Positions 8,766 to 17,679 of a stretch of DNA of 64,000 bases are shown piece by piece. Each line of letters opens with the position of its first letter. The stretch's first letter is position 1. Source of the DNA: Paracoccaceae bacterium (GTDB lineage Bacteria > Pseudomonadota > Alphaproteobacteria > Rhodobacterales > Rhodobacteraceae); assembly GCA_007694945.1 (NCBI GenBank), contig REER01000053.1, forward strand, positions 1-64,000, read 5' to 3'. The notes beneath the pieces are model-generated. The model had not been told where the DNA came from. It made no database searches and worked only from the letters and a program-made list of their open reading frames with translations. Made by a program: the position numbers and the translations under genes.

Positions 8766-10424
8766 ATGACAACACGCCATGGCGGGCAAATTCTTGTGGA
8801 CCAACTGAAAGCGCAGGGCGTGCGCCGCGTCTTCTCCGTGCCCGGAGAGAGCTTTCTGGCCGCGCTGGACGGGCTGCACGAATCGGGCATTGAAAACATC
8901 GTCTGCCGCCATGAAGGCGGGGCCGCGATGATGGCCGAGGCACATGCCAAGCTGACGGGCGAGCCCGGCGTGGCCTTTGTCACGCGCGGGCCGGGGGCGA
9001 CCAATGCTTCGAGCGGGATCCATGTAGCAAAGCAGGATTCCACGCCACTGGTCCTGTTTGTGGGCCAGATCGACAATCGCCATCGCGACCGCGAAGCTTT
9101 TCAGGAGGTCAACTACCGCGAATTCTTCAAACCACTCGCGAAATGGGCCGCCGAGATCGACCAGACCGAGCGCCTGCCCGAATATATCAGCCGCGCTTTT
9201 CATCTGGCGCGCTCGGGTCGCCCCGGCCCGGTGGTGCTGGCCCTGCCCGAGAACATGCTCTCGGCCCGCGCAGATGTGCCCGACATTCGACCCGTGGCCC
9301 CTTCCCCGCCCTCGGTCTGTGGCGAGCAGATCGGCGCTGTGATCGAGATGCTGTGCAAGGCCGAGCGCCCGCTGGTGATTGCAGGCGGATCAGTCTGGTC
9401 GACCGCGACCGCCGAGGGGCTTGCAGGCTTTGCCGAGCGCTTCGGCCTGCCCGTCTGCGTAACCTTCCGCCGGATGGACCGGATCGACAACCGCCACCCG
9501 AATTACGCGGGCGATCTGGCCGTGGGCATGAACCCGAAACTGGCTGGGCGGCTGCGCGAAGCCGATTGTCTGCTGGTTCTCGGCGCGCGTCTTGGTGACA
9601 TTGCGACGGGCAGCTACGAACTGGTGGACCCCGCCGCCCCCGGCAAGACGATCATCCACATCCATCCCGACCCGGATGAGCTGGGTCGCGTCTTCCGCCC
9701 CGATCTGGGACTTGCCGCGCCTGCAGTCGATGTCATCGCGCGTCTGTCGCGGCGCGAGGCCCCCGACCGCCCCGACTGGAGCGCTTGGACCAAGGCTGCC
9801 CGCGCCGACTACGAAGCCTGGATCACCCCGCGTGAGACTCCCGGTGCGGTGAAGCTCGAACAGGTGATCTGCCAGTTATCCGAGAATCTGCCCGAAAATG
9901 CCATCATCACCAACGGCGCGGGGAATTACGCGGCCTTCCTGCACCGCTACCTGCGCGCCCGCGCCTTTCCCGGCCATCTGGCACCCACCTCGGGGTCGAT
10001 GGGCTATGGCTTCCCGGCCGCAATTGCCGCGAAGTTGGAACATCCGGACCGACCTGTCATCTGCATGGCCGGTGACGGCTGCTTTCAGATGACGCTGAAC
10101 GAGATGTCCACCGCGCGACAATACGGGGCGAACGTGGTCGTGATCGTCTGCAATAATGGCCAATATGGCACCATCCGGATGCATCAGGAAAAGACCTATC
10201 CGGGGCGCGTGAGCGGCACGCAGATGTTCAACCCCGATTACGCGGCCTTCGCGCGCGCCTACGGCGGGCATGGGGTGCGGGTTGAGCGGACCGAAGACTT
10301 CCTGACCGCACTGGAAGAGGCGCTTTCCGCTGGCTGCCCAGCGGTAATCGAACTGATGCTCGACCCGGATGCACTCTCGCCCGGCTTGACTGTGGCACAG
10401 GCGCAGGCTTTGGCACTGGGCTGA
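8766..10424 (+). CDS. Thiamine diphosphate-dependent enzyme, acetolactate synthase-like
   Basis: This 552-residue enzyme has the three domains of the acetolactate synthase/pyruvate oxidase superfamily. The N-terminal PYR domain has the catalytic Glu in CRHEGGAAMMAEAHAK near residue 47. A central domain runs at about 190-320. The C-terminal PP domain has the ThDP motif AGDGCF near 435, ending in the NNGQYG segment near 460. No regulatory small subunit (ilvN) is adjacent, so this is probably not the biosynthetic acetolactate synthase but one of the many paralogues acting on other 2-oxo acids. GGGAGG lies 11-12 bases before the chosen ATG. The frame is open far upstream, but that part overlaps the divergent reductase gene. 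Confidence 0.88.
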   Translation: MTTRHGGQILVDQLKAQGVRRVFSVPGESFLAALDGLHESGIENIVCRHEGGAAMMAEAHAKLTGEPGVAFVTRGPGATNASSGIHVAKQDSTPLVLFVGQIDNRHRDREAFQEVNYREFFKPLAKWAAEIDQTERLPEYISRAFHLARSGRPGPVVLALPENMLSARADVPDIRPVAPSPPSVCGEQIGAVIEMLCKAERPLVIAGGSVWSTATAEGLAGFAERFGLPVCVTFRRMDRIDNRHPNYAGDLAVGMNPKLAGRLREADCLLVLGARLGDIATGSYELVDPAAPGKTIIHIHPDPDELGRVFRPDLGLAAPAVDVIARLSRREAPDRPDWSAWTKAARADYEAWITPRETPGAVKLEQVICQLSENLPENAIITNGAGNYAAFLHRYLRARAFPGHLAPTSGSMGYGFPAAIAAKLEHPDRPVICMAGDGCFQMTLNEMSTARQYGANVVVIVCNNGQYGTIRMHQEKTYPGRVSGTQMFNPDYAAFARAYGGHGVRVERTEDFLTALEEALSAGCPAVIELMLDPDALSPGLTVAQAQALALG

Positions 10425-10466
10425 GCCCTGGGCGATGATGCTGCGCCTTGGATGCAGATCCTATGT

Positions 10467-11036
10467 TCAGGCAGGCGTCGCGTGATCGAGCAGCGTCAGC
10501 CAAGTCTCGCCATAGCGGCGCTGGTCGATCAGGGTGAAGCCCTCGGGCGCAGGCTGAGGGGCGCTTTCTTCCAAGACCACGCGCGCGCCGGGGGCCAGCC
10601 AGCCACCCGCGCGGGCCGAAGCAAGCGCCAGCGCGCCGAGGCCCTGCCCATAGGGTGGGTCGAGGAAGACGAGCCCAAAACCGGGGCCGCGATTCTCACC
10701 GAGGCGGGTCGCATCGCGTCGGAAAACCCTGGTGCGGCCCATGACGCGCATCCGCGCGATATTCTCCCGCAGCAGCGCCCGCGCTGCTGCACCGTTATCG
10801 ACAAAGACCACCTGCGCGGCGCCGCGTGAGAGCGCCTCCAACCCCAGCGCGCCAGTCCCCGCGAAGAGGTCGAGCACGCGGGCGCCCTCAAGCTCGATGG
10901 CATCCGCGCCATTGGTCAGCAGGTTGAAGATCGCCTCGCGCACGCGGTCCGAGGTCGGACGCAGATGCGCCTGCGCATCACCCGCACCGACATCGGCCAG
11001 CTTGATGCCCCGGGCACTGCCGCCGATGATCCTCAT
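10467..11036 (-). CDS. rsmD: 16S rRNA (guanine(966)-N(2))-methyltransferase
   Basis: RsmD methylates N2 of G966 in 16S rRNA within assembled 30S particles. The 189-residue product begins MRIIGGSARG, the usual RsmD start, and has the substrate-binding RPTSDRVREAIFN near residue 27. The SAM-binding VLDLFAGTGALGLEAL follows near 54, and the catalytic FLDPPYG (motif IV) near 125. The start overlaps the stop of the upstream flavoprotein gene by 4 bp (ATGA). The longer open frame lies inside that gene and is rejected. It faces the ThDP enzyme gene convergently. Confidence 0.95.
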   Translation of the reverse strand: MRIIGGSARGIKLADVGAGDAQAHLRPTSDRVREAIFNLLTNGADAIELEGARVLDLFAGTGALGLEALSRGAAQVVFVDNGAAARALLRENIARMRVMGRTRVFRRDATRLGENRGPGFGLVFLDPPYGQGLGALALASARAGGWLAPGARVVLEESAPQPAPEGFTLIDQRRYGETWLTLLDHATPA

Positions 11037-12235
11037 GCCTTCAGCAAGCTCTTCAGGTCGGTTTTCGTGTCTGCAACCGCATCGGGTGGGGGACTGCGCC
11101 CCGCTTCCAGCAAGCGCTTGCCGACCATATAGGCGCGCGGGTCGCCCAGCGCATCGACGGCCAGAAATTTCTCGCCTGCGTAATACCAATGGCTGCGCGC
11201 CTCACCCGCGCGGACGATCACCCGATCATAGCCGGTGTTCAGCCCCGCGATCTGGAGCTTCAAATCGTACTGGTCCGACCAGAACCATGGAACCGGCGCG
11301 TAATCCATGCCCGCGCCGAGCATGTTCTCGGCCACGAGTTCCGCCTGATCGATGGCATTTTGCACCGATTCGAGCCGCAGCCGCATTCCGCGCCAGGGGA
11401 AAGACGCGCAATCGCCCGCCGCCCAGATTTGCGGGTCGGAGGTCCGGCCCTGAGCATCAACCGCGATGCCATTGTCGAGCGTGAGCCCCGCTGCCTCTGC
11501 CAGAGCGGTCGCAGGCAGGATGCCGATACCTGCAATCACGAAGTCAGCCGCCAGCCGGGTGCCGTCGCTCAACTCGACGCCATCGACGCGCGTCTCGCCC
11601 GTAATCCGCGCCAGCCCGGTGCCCTCGCGGATATCGACCCCGTGGCTTTGGTGCAGCGCACGGATCGCCTCCGAGGTTTCGGGCGCGGCAACGCGCTGAA
11701 GGATACGCGGCGCCATTTCCAAGACAGTCACACAAAGACCTTTCTTGGCGGCGACGGCCGCAGCCTCCAGCCCGATATAGCCGCCGCCCACGATCACCAC
11801 GCGCCGCCTCGGCTGAAACTCGGGCGCCATGGCATCGACATCGGCCAGATCGCGCACTACGTGCACCCCTGCCAGCGCGCCGCCGATGGTAGCGGGAAGC
11901 CGTCGCGGGACCGAGCCAGTCGTCAGCGCGAGCGCGTCATAGCGCAGGGTCTCATCTCCAAGCGTCACAGTCCGTGCCGCGCAATCGATGGCCGACACTT
12001 GCTGACCCAGACGAAGCTCCACCCCCTGTTCGGCATAGAAGCTCTCGGGGCGCAGAAACAGCCGCTCCAGCGCCATCTCGCCCAGCAGATAGGCCTTGGA
12101 AAGCGGCGGGCGCTGATAGGGCGGTAAGGGCTCGGCGCCGATCAGCGTGATCTCGCCCGCAAAACCGAGGCTGCGCAGTTTTGCCACAAGAGAGGCTCCA
12201 GCCTGACCGGCCCCGACCGCGATGATCCGCTCCAT
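11033..12235 (-). CDS. FAD-dependent oxidoreductase, ferredoxin/rubredoxin reductase type
   Basis: This 400-residue flavoprotein resembles putidaredoxin, rubredoxin and ferredoxin reductases that pass electrons from NAD(P)H to a small iron-sulfur protein. It has the FAD-binding VGAGQAGASLVAKLR at the N-terminus, PPYQRPPLSKAYL near residue 39, and the NAD(P)H-binding VIVGGGYIGLEAAAVA near 148. The second FAD motif IWAAGDCASF lies near 272 and a C-terminal reductase domain has the typical WFWSDQYDLKLQIAG. No ferredoxin or monooxygenase partner is next to it. It is translationally coupled to rsmD, though no functional link is known. Confidence 0.92.
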   Translation of the reverse strand: MERIIAVGAGQAGASLVAKLRSLGFAGEITLIGAEPLPPYQRPPLSKAYLLGEMALERLFLRPESFYAEQGVELRLGQQVSAIDCAARTVTLGDETLRYDALALTTGSVPRRLPATIGGALAGVHVVRDLADVDAMAPEFQPRRRVVIVGGGYIGLEAAAVAAKKGLCVTVLEMAPRILQRVAAPETSEAIRALHQSHGVDIREGTGLARITGETRVDGVELSDGTRLAADFVIAGIGILPATALAEAAGLTLDNGIAVDAQGRTSDPQIWAAGDCASFPWRGMRLRLESVQNAIDQAELVAENMLGAGMDYAPVPWFWSDQYDLKLQIAGLNTGYDRVIVRAGEARSHWYYAGEKFLAVDALGDPRAYMVGKRLLEAGRSPPPDAVADTKTDLKSLLKA

Positions 12236-12320
12236 TTTGCTCTCTCCTGCCTCTGGCCGCCTGTTGTCTGAAAGCTATATGCCGTGAACAGACATTTAAG
12301 AAAAGACGAGGAACCAATCT

Positions 12321-12809
12321 ATGACGATCACGCAAGGTGACATCCTTCCAGATGCTACATTTATCCGGATGGGTGACAGCGGGCCCGAGGATGTCGCGCT
12401 CGCAGCACTTACCAAGGGCCGAAAGGTGGTCATTTTCGCAGTGCCAGGAGCGTTCACCCCCACCTGCCACTCGGCGCATGTGCCGAGTTTCATGCGCACG
12501 AAAGACGCGTTCACCGCCAAAGGTGTGGATGAGATCATCTGTGTTTCGGTGAATGATCCTTTCGTCATGAAAGCCTGGGGCGACGCCGCAGGTGCCACTG
12601 TCGCGGGCTTGACGTTCCTCGCCGACGGAAGCGGCGCCTTCACCAAATCCATTGGTATGAGTTTCGACGCGCCTCCCGTTGGGCTGATGGGCCGGTCGAA
12701 GCGCTATGCGATGCTGGTCGAGGATGGCAAGGTGGCGCTTCTCCATGCCGAGGAGAACCCCGGCACCTGCGAGGTCTCGGGCGGTGAGGCGCTGCTGGCG
12801 GCGATGTGA
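12321..12809 (+). CDS. Peroxiredoxin, Prx5 type
   Basis: This 162-residue thiol peroxidase has the Prx5/AhpE-like signature VPGAFTPTCHSAHVPSF near residue 42, with the peroxidatic Cys in PTCHS and the conserved Pro, Thr and Arg environment. It reduces hydrogen peroxide and organic hydroperoxides, normally with glutathione/glutaredoxin or thioredoxin as donor. GAGGA precedes the ATG. The stop codon is shared with the next start (ATG TGATG arrangement), which couples it to the FemAB-like gene. It is divergent from the flavoprotein gene. Confidence 0.94.
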   Translation: MTITQGDILPDATFIRMGDSGPEDVALAALTKGRKVVIFAVPGAFTPTCHSAHVPSFMRTKDAFTAKGVDEIICVSVNDPFVMKAWGDAAGATVAGLTFLADGSGAFTKSIGMSFDAPPVGLMGRSKRYAMLVEDGKVALLHAEENPGTCEVSGGEALLAAM

Positions 12810-14002
12810 TGGACGGCGAGGCGTTCTCGGTCACGGTCATCACCGATCTGGGGCAGGTCGCCCCGGAAGACTGGGACGCCTGCGCCAACCCCGGCGGCGA
12901 CCAACCCGCGCGCGACCCTTTCACAACGCATCGCTTCCTGCGGGCGCTGGAGCTGTCGCGCTCGGTCGGCGTCGGCACGGGATGGGAGCCTCACCACCTT
13001 CTGGTGCATCACGGCGGCGAACTGGTGGCGGTGGCGCCGCTCTATGCGAAAGCGCATTCACAGGGCGAATACATCTTCGATCATGCCTTCGCGCAGGCCT
13101 ATATGCGCTCGGGCGGGCGGTATTACCCCAAGCTCCAGCTCGCCGTGCCCTTCACCCCGGCGACCGGGCGGCGCTTCCTGTGCCGTCCTGGTTATGAAGA
13201 AGAGGGCTCGGGCGCCATTCTGCAAGCCATGGCGCAACTGGCGCGCGATAATCGCTTGTCATCGGCGCATGTCACCTTCTGCACTGCAGAGGAGGCAACA
13301 CGAGGGGCAAAGCGCGGCTATCTGCACCGCGTCACAGAGCAATTCCACTGGGAAAACCCCGGCTATACCAGCTTCGATGAATTCCTCGCCGCGCTCTCGT
13401 CGCGCAAGCGCAAGACCATCCGCAAGGAGCGCGCGACCGCGCGGAACTTCGGCGGGAGGATCCGGGCGCTAACCGGTGATGCACTCGAGCCCGCGCATTG
13501 GGACGCGTTCTGGACCTTCTATCAGGATACCGGCGCGCGCAAATGGGGCACGCCCTATCTGACCCGGGCCTTTTTCGATCTGGTGCAGGAGCATATGCGC
13601 GATGACGTGCTGCTGGTTGTGGCCGAGCGCGACTGGCAGCCTGTGGCCGGGGCGCTCAATTTCATCGGGCGCGACACACTCTTCGGGCGCTACTGGGGTG
13701 CAATCGAGGATCACTCCTGCCTGCACTTCGAACTTTGCTATTATCAGGCCATGGACTACGCGATATCGTATGGACTGACGCGTGTCGAAGCGGGGGCACA
13801 AGGTACCCATAAGCTGGCGCGAGGCTATTTGCCCTCAGAGGTCCACTCTCTGCACTTTTTCCCCGAGAGCGGTTTTCAAACTGCCGTGGCCCGCTACCTG
13901 CAGCAAGAGAGTGCGGCGATTCGTCATGAGATGGGCGCTCTGGCCGAGTTCGCACCTTTCAAAAAGGACAGAGAAGGAGACGACGAATGCCCGAGAAATT
14001 GA
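12809..14002 (+). CDS. FemAB/GNAT-like acyltransferase (DUF482, COG3146)
   Basis: This protein of about 397 residues belongs to the DUF482/COG3146 family, built from GNAT-like folds related to FemAB peptidyltransferases. Visible family segments are [11 protein letters not shown] near residue 36, [19 protein letters not shown] near 81 and [11 protein letters not shown] near 200. The C-terminal [14 protein letters not shown] and [12 protein letters not shown] follow near 310 and 331. Function in this family is unproven; transfer of an acyl or aminoacyl group is an inference from the fold. The start is a TGATG overlap with the peroxiredoxin stop; a GTG one codon earlier is possible. The 3' end overlaps the pterin dehydratase gene by 16 bp. 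Confidence 0.85.
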   Translation: MDGEAFSVTVITDLGQVAPEDWDACANPGGDQPARDPFTTHRFLRALELSRSVGVGTGWEPHHLLVHHGGELVAVAPLYAKAHSQGEYIFDHAFAQAYMRSGGRYYPKLQLAVPFTPATGRRFLCRPGYEEEGSGAILQAMAQLARDNRLSSAHVTFCTAEEATRGAKRGYLHRVTEQFHWENPGYTSFDEFLAALSSRKRKTIRKERATARNFGGRIRALTGDALEPAHWDAFWTFYQDTGARKWGTPYLTRAFFDLVQEHMRDDVLLVVAERDWQPVAGALNFIGRDTLFGRYWGAIEDHSCLHFELCYYQAMDYAISYGLTRVEAGAQGTHKLARGYLPSEVHSLHFFPESGFQTAVARYLQQESAAIRHEMGALAEFAPFKKDREGDDECPRN

Positions 14003-14271
14003 CTGACCGATCTGTACTGGATCCGCTGTTTTCCGCCGGTTGGCGTATGGTCGAGGGTCGCGATGCGATCCAGAAGGAATTTGTCTTCGCCGATTTCGTC
14101 GCGGCCTTTGGCTGGATGTCTCAGGTCGCGATCTGGGCCGAGAAACTGAATCATCACCCGGAATGGGTGAATGTCTACAAGATGGTCAGTGTCACGCTCT
14201 CGACCCATGACATTGGTGGGCTGTCGGACCTTGATGTCAAGCTCGCACGCAAGATGGACGCGCTCGCCTGA
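13987..14271 (+). CDS. phhB: Pterin-4a-carbinolamine dehydratase
   Basis: This 94-residue protein is a 4a-hydroxytetrahydrobiopterin dehydratase, which recycles the pterin cofactor after aromatic amino acid hydroxylation. The active-site motif [16 protein letters not shown] near residue 57, followed by [16 protein letters not shown], is unmistakable. GGAG precedes the ATG, which lies inside the 3' end of the FemAB-like gene in another frame. No phenylalanine hydroxylase (phhA) is in the window, so in this context the enzyme may serve another pterin or molybdopterin reaction. Confidence 0.95.
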   Translation: MPEKLTDRSVLDPLFSAGWRMVEGRDAIQKEFVFADFVAAFGWMSQVAIWAEKLNHHPEWVNVYKMVSVTLSTHDIGGLSDLDVKLARKMDALA

Positions 14272-14319
14272 GCGATTTCGCCCTCGCATTGCCCGGCAAT
14301 CCCGCCTATCGCATGCGGT

Positions 14320-15420
14320 ATGACCGGAACCTTCCCCATCTTTCTCGCCTGCCTGCCGGGTCTGGAGGGCACGCTTGCCGAAGAGGCGCGTGCGCTTGGT
14401 CTGCCCGACCCGCGCCTTGTCGCGGGTGGGGTCGAGACACAAGGGGGCTGGCCAGAAGTCTGGCAGGCGAATATCTGGCTCAGGGGCGCAAGCCGTGTGC
14501 TGGTGCGTGTCGGCGCTTTCCGGGCCATGCATCTCGCGCAACTCGACAAGCGCGCGCGCAAATTTCCATGGGCCGAGACGTTGCGCCCGGATGTGCCACT
14601 GCGCATTGAGGCCACCTGCACTCGTTCGCGCATCTATCACGAGAAAGCCGCCGCGCAGCGCGTGACGCGCGCGATTACCGAGACACTGGGCGCACCGATC
14701 AGCGCCGAGGCCGAATTGCGGCTGATGGTGCGGATCGAGGATGATCTGGTCACACTGTCGCTCGACACTTCGGGCGAAGGGCTGCACAAACGCGGCCACA
14801 AGCGCGACACGGGCAAGGCTCCTCTGCGCGAGACGATGGCCGCGCTCTTCCTGCGCCAGATGGAGTTTGACGGCAGCCAGCCAGTGCTCGACCCGATGTG
14901 TGGCTCGGGCACGTTCGTGATCGAGGCAGCGGAATGGGCCGCAGGGTTCGCTCCGGGACGCGCGCGCAGCTTCGCATTCGAGCAATTGGCCGGGTTTGAT
15001 CCAGCGCGATACGCCGCGCTTCGCGCAGCGCCTGCCCGAGACGTGCCGCGGCAGTTCTTCGGCTTCGACCGAGATCAGGGAGCAGTTCAGCGCAGCAGCG
15101 CCAATGCCGAACGGGCTGGCGTTGCTGCAATGACAGCCTTTGCCTGCCAGCCGATCAGCGCACTCACCCGCCCTGACACGCCCCCCGGCCTGATCATGGT
15201 CAACCCGCCCTATGGCGCGCGGCTGGGCAACACGAAGCTGCTTTTCGGCCTCTACGCATGCCTTGGTGACGTGCTCCGCCGGGAGTTCAGCGGCTGGCGC
15301 CTGGGGCTCGTGACCTCCGAGCGCAAACTCGCTCATGCGACAGGGCTGTCTCTCAGTGCAGGCCCGCTGATCCCGCATGGCGGGCTGAAAGTGCAACTGT
15401 TTCAGAGCGATATTCTCTAG
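14320..15420 (+). CDS. THUMP-domain class I SAM-dependent RNA methyltransferase
   Basis: This 366-residue protein resembles the N-terminal half of RlmL and the YpsC family, which methylate guanine N2 in 23S rRNA. The N-terminal ferredoxin-like and THUMP regions (about 1-155, with PLRIEATCTRSRIYHEKAA) are followed by the linker GEGLHKRGHKRDTGKAPLRETMAA. A Rossmann methyltransferase comes next, with the SAM motif DPMCGSGTFVIEAA near 190 and catalytic NPPYGARLG near 293. The C-terminal RlmK domain of enterobacterial RlmL is absent. It is the last gene of the peroxiredoxin cluster and faces DUF2842 convergently. Confidence 0.92.
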   Translation: MTGTFPIFLACLPGLEGTLAEEARALGLPDPRLVAGGVETQGGWPEVWQANIWLRGASRVLVRVGAFRAMHLAQLDKRARKFPWAETLRPDVPLRIEATCTRSRIYHEKAAAQRVTRAITETLGAPISAEAELRLMVRIEDDLVTLSLDTSGEGLHKRGHKRDTGKAPLRETMAALFLRQMEFDGSQPVLDPMCGSGTFVIEAAEWAAGFAPGRARSFAFEQLAGFDPARYAALRAAPARDVPRQFFGFDRDQGAVQRSSANAERAGVAAMTAFACQPISALTRPDTPPGLIMVNPPYGARLGNTKLLFGLYACLGDVLRREFSGWRLGLVTSERKLAHATGLSLSAGPLIPHGGLKVQLFQSDIL

Positions 15421-15425
15421 GCTTT

Positions 15426-15494
15426 AACCCGCCTCCGCGCTGGCCAAGCGGCGCACGGGTGGGGCGTGACGCATGGCCAGCGCGGAGGCGGGTT
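15426..15494. repeat. Perfect 21-bp inverted repeat between convergent genes
   Basis: Left arm 15426-15446 starts AACCCGCCTCC and right arm 15474-15494 is its exact reverse complement, with 27 bases between. It fills almost the whole 73-bp gap between two convergent genes. A stem of 21 G+C-rich pairs would be very stable in either transcript, so a bidirectional terminator is the simplest reading, although no T run flanks it. Confidence 0.85.
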
Positions 15495-15721
15495 CACTGC
15501 TCCGGCGGCGCGTCCGGGTCCGGCTTGCTGATGCCGAGAAACAGCTTTTTCAGCGGCAGGGCCCAGAGAATGCCCAGCACGGTATAGATCACCAACTCAA
15601 GAAGAAACGGGGGTCTATCGAAGAGGTCAATCACATTGACCGCCACGACAATGTAAAGCGGCAGGGCCACCACGAGCGCGAATAGCGCCCAGCGTCTTCG
15701 GGCTTTCCAGGAGAGTGTCAT
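15494..15721 (-). CDS. DUF2842 small membrane protein
   Basis: This 75-residue protein belongs to DUF2842, a small alphaproteobacterial membrane family of unknown function. Two hydrophobic helices at about residues 10-30 and 38-58 are separated by a short DLFDRPP loop, and the C-terminus is Pro/Asp-rich and polar. The ATG at 15721 overlaps the purA stop as TGATG, so translation is coupled; a TTG one codon earlier is also possible. The stop codon touches the right arm of the 21-bp inverted repeat. Confidence 0.88.
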   Translation of the reverse strand: MTLSWKARRRWALFALVVALPLYIVVAVNVIDLFDRPPFLLELVIYTVLGILWALPLKKLFLGISKPDPDAPPEQ

Positions 15722-17013
15722 CAATCTGCAAACGGGTCCTTGACCAGAATTGTATCATCGCGTTCCGGTGAGGTTGATAGTAGCGCGACCGGGCAGTCGA
15801 TCAACTCCTCGACGCGGCGGACATATTTGATCGCATTCGCGGGCAGTTCTGCCCAGCTCCGCGCGCCCTCGGTCGACTCACTCCAGCCAGGCATTTCCTC
15901 ATAGACGGGCTCGCAGCGCGCCTGCGCGTCCGAGGCTGTAGGCAGGTAGTCGAGCACTTCGCCATCCAGCCGGTAGCCGACGCAGACTTTCAAGGTCTCG
16001 AACCCGTCCAGCACATCGAGCTTGGTCAGCGCGATGCCGTTGACGCCTGATATGGCGCAGGTCTGGCGCACGAGGCAGGCATCAAACCAGCCGCAGCGCC
16101 GCTTGCGCCCGGTTGTTGTACCGAATTCATGCCCGCGCGTGCCGAGCCTCTCACCATCGGCATCCTGTAATTCTGTCGGAAACGGCCCTTCGCCCACCCG
16201 CGTCGTGTACGCCTTCACGATGCCCAGCGTATAGTCGATGGCACCCGGCCCGATACCGACGCCGGTCGCGGCCTGTCCGGCAATCACGTTCGATGAGGTG
16301 ACAAAGGGATAAGTGCCGAAATCAACATCCAGCAGCGCACCTTGCGCGCCCTCGAAGAGGATGCGCTTGCCCGCCTTGCGCTTGTCGTTGAGCACTTTCC
16401 ACACAGGGGCAGCAAAGCGCAGGATGTCGGGCGCAATCTTGCGCAACTCGGCCAGAAGCGCGTCGCGGTCGATCGGCTCCAGCCCCAGCCCGGCCCGCAA
16501 CGCGTTGTGATGCACGAGGGCTCGGTCGACCCGCGTTTCGAGCGTCGCATCATCCGCCAGATCCGCCACGCGGATCACGCGGCGACCGACCTTGTCCTCA
16601 TAGGCCGGACCGATGCCGCGCCCGGTAGTGCCGATCTTGGCGACCGCAGTCTGGCCTTCCCGCGCACGGTCAAGCTCGCCATGAAACGGCAGGATCAGCG
16701 GTGTGTTCTCGGCGATCATCAGCGTCTCGGGGGTGATCTCGACGCCCTGAGCGCGGATAGTCTCTATCTCGGACAGCAGATGCCACGGGTCGAGCACCAC
16801 ACCATTGCCGATCACCGAGAGCTTGCCGCCCCGCACCACACCCGAGGGCAGCGCGTGCAGTTTGTAGATCTTCTCTTCCACCACCAAGGTGTGACCGGCA
16901 TTATGCCCGCCCTGAAACCGGGCCACCACATCGGCGCGCTCGGACAGCCAATCGACGATCTTGCCTTTCCCTTCGTCACCCCACTGGGCACCGACGACCA
17001 CGACATTGGCCAT
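15721..17013 (-). CDS. purA: Adenylosuccinate synthetase
   Basis: PurA joins IMP and aspartate with GTP to form adenylosuccinate, the first committed step to AMP. The 430-residue product has the GTP-binding N-terminus [19 protein letters not shown] and [10 protein letters not shown] near residue 38. [15 protein letters not shown] lies near 127 and the C-terminal [11 protein letters not shown] near 413. The open frame extends to 17196, but the ATG at 17013 has AAAGGAG upstream and gives the standard N-terminus. It is divergent from secG and coupled to DUF2842 downstream. Confidence 0.98.
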   Translation of the reverse strand: MANVVVVGAQWGDEGKGKIVDWLSERADVVARFQGGHNAGHTLVVEEKIYKLHALPSGVVRGGKLSVIGNGVVLDPWHLLSEIETIRAQGVEITPETLMIAENTPLILPFHGELDRAREGQTAVAKIGTTGRGIGPAYEDKVGRRVIRVADLADDATLETRVDRALVHHNALRAGLGLEPIDRDALLAELRKIAPDILRFAAPVWKVLNDKRKAGKRILFEGAQGALLDVDFGTYPFVTSSNVIAGQAATGVGIGPGAIDYTLGIVKAYTTRVGEGPFPTELQDADGERLGTRGHEFGTTTGRKRRCGWFDACLVRQTCAISGVNGIALTKLDVLDGFETLKVCVGYRLDGEVLDYLPTASDAQARCEPVYEEMPGWSESTEGARSWAELPANAIKYVRRVEELIDCPVALLSTSPERDDTILVKDPFAD

Positions 17014-17169
17014 GCGCAAGGCTCCTTTCATGCAGCAAACCAACGCTTTTCTTAGCCTGCCTGCGCAGGCGGGAAAACCCGAAACTCCATCGGCGCAACC
17101 TGCAACGGGGGTTGCGGGCAGGGCACGCAGGGCATAAGTAGGCGTCAAGGTGAGAAACGGGTTGTCCTG

Positions 17170-17532
17170 ATGCAGAATGTCGTGCTGATTGTCCATCTTC
17201 TGCTTGCATTGTCGCTGATCGGCGTCGTGCTGGTGCAGCGCTCCGAGGGGGGCGGGCTTGGCATCGGTGGCGGGGACGCCAACCCCAGCGCGGGCAGACC
17301 GCCTCTGACAGCTATGGCGAAACTGACATGGGCGCTGGCGATTGCCTTTATCGCAACCTCATTGACGCTGACCATTATGGCGGCACAGCAATCGGCCACC
17401 ACCTCGGTTCTGGACCGGCTCGGCGTGCCCACGGCACCCAGCGCACCCACCACGCCAGAGCTTCCGGCGACCGACACGCTGTTGCCGCCCCCGGCGGCAG
17501 ATGACACGCTCGCACCGCCACCAGCGGATTGA
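17170..17532 (+). CDS. secG: Preprotein translocase subunit SecG
   Basis: SecG is the accessory membrane subunit of the SecYEG channel. The 120-residue product has two transmembrane helices (about residues 2-20 and 54-73). The loop between them contains the family motif [16 protein letters not shown]. The C-terminus is Pro/Ala/Thr-rich, as often in alphaproteobacteria. It is followed by pyrG after 147 bp without a gene, a conserved order in this group. Confidence 0.96.
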   Translation: MQNVVLIVHLLLALSLIGVVLVQRSEGGGLGIGGGDANPSAGRPPLTAMAKLTWALAIAFIATSLTLTIMAAQQSATTSVLDRLGVPTAPSAPTTPELPATDTLLPPPAADDTLAPPPAD

Positions 17533-17679
17533 CACGCCACAATCTGTAGTCCTGCACGGCTTTTTTGCGCCATCATCTTGCGGCTTTGTCCGAGTTGGGC
17601 TATGGCTCACCTCCCGTGATGGTCGTGCATTCCGGTGCGCAAGGCCGGGTATTTCAGCACTCACGGGGGAACGCCAAGC

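Noticed and set aside
11189-12127. 312-codon plus-strand frame opposite the ferredoxin-reductase-type gene
   Set aside because: It is an antisense shadow; the minus strand has clear FAD and NAD(P)H motifs.
13924-15396. 490-codon minus-strand frame over the FemAB-like, pterin dehydratase and THUMP genes
   Set aside because: It crosses three well-supported plus-strand genes and has no recognisable domain.
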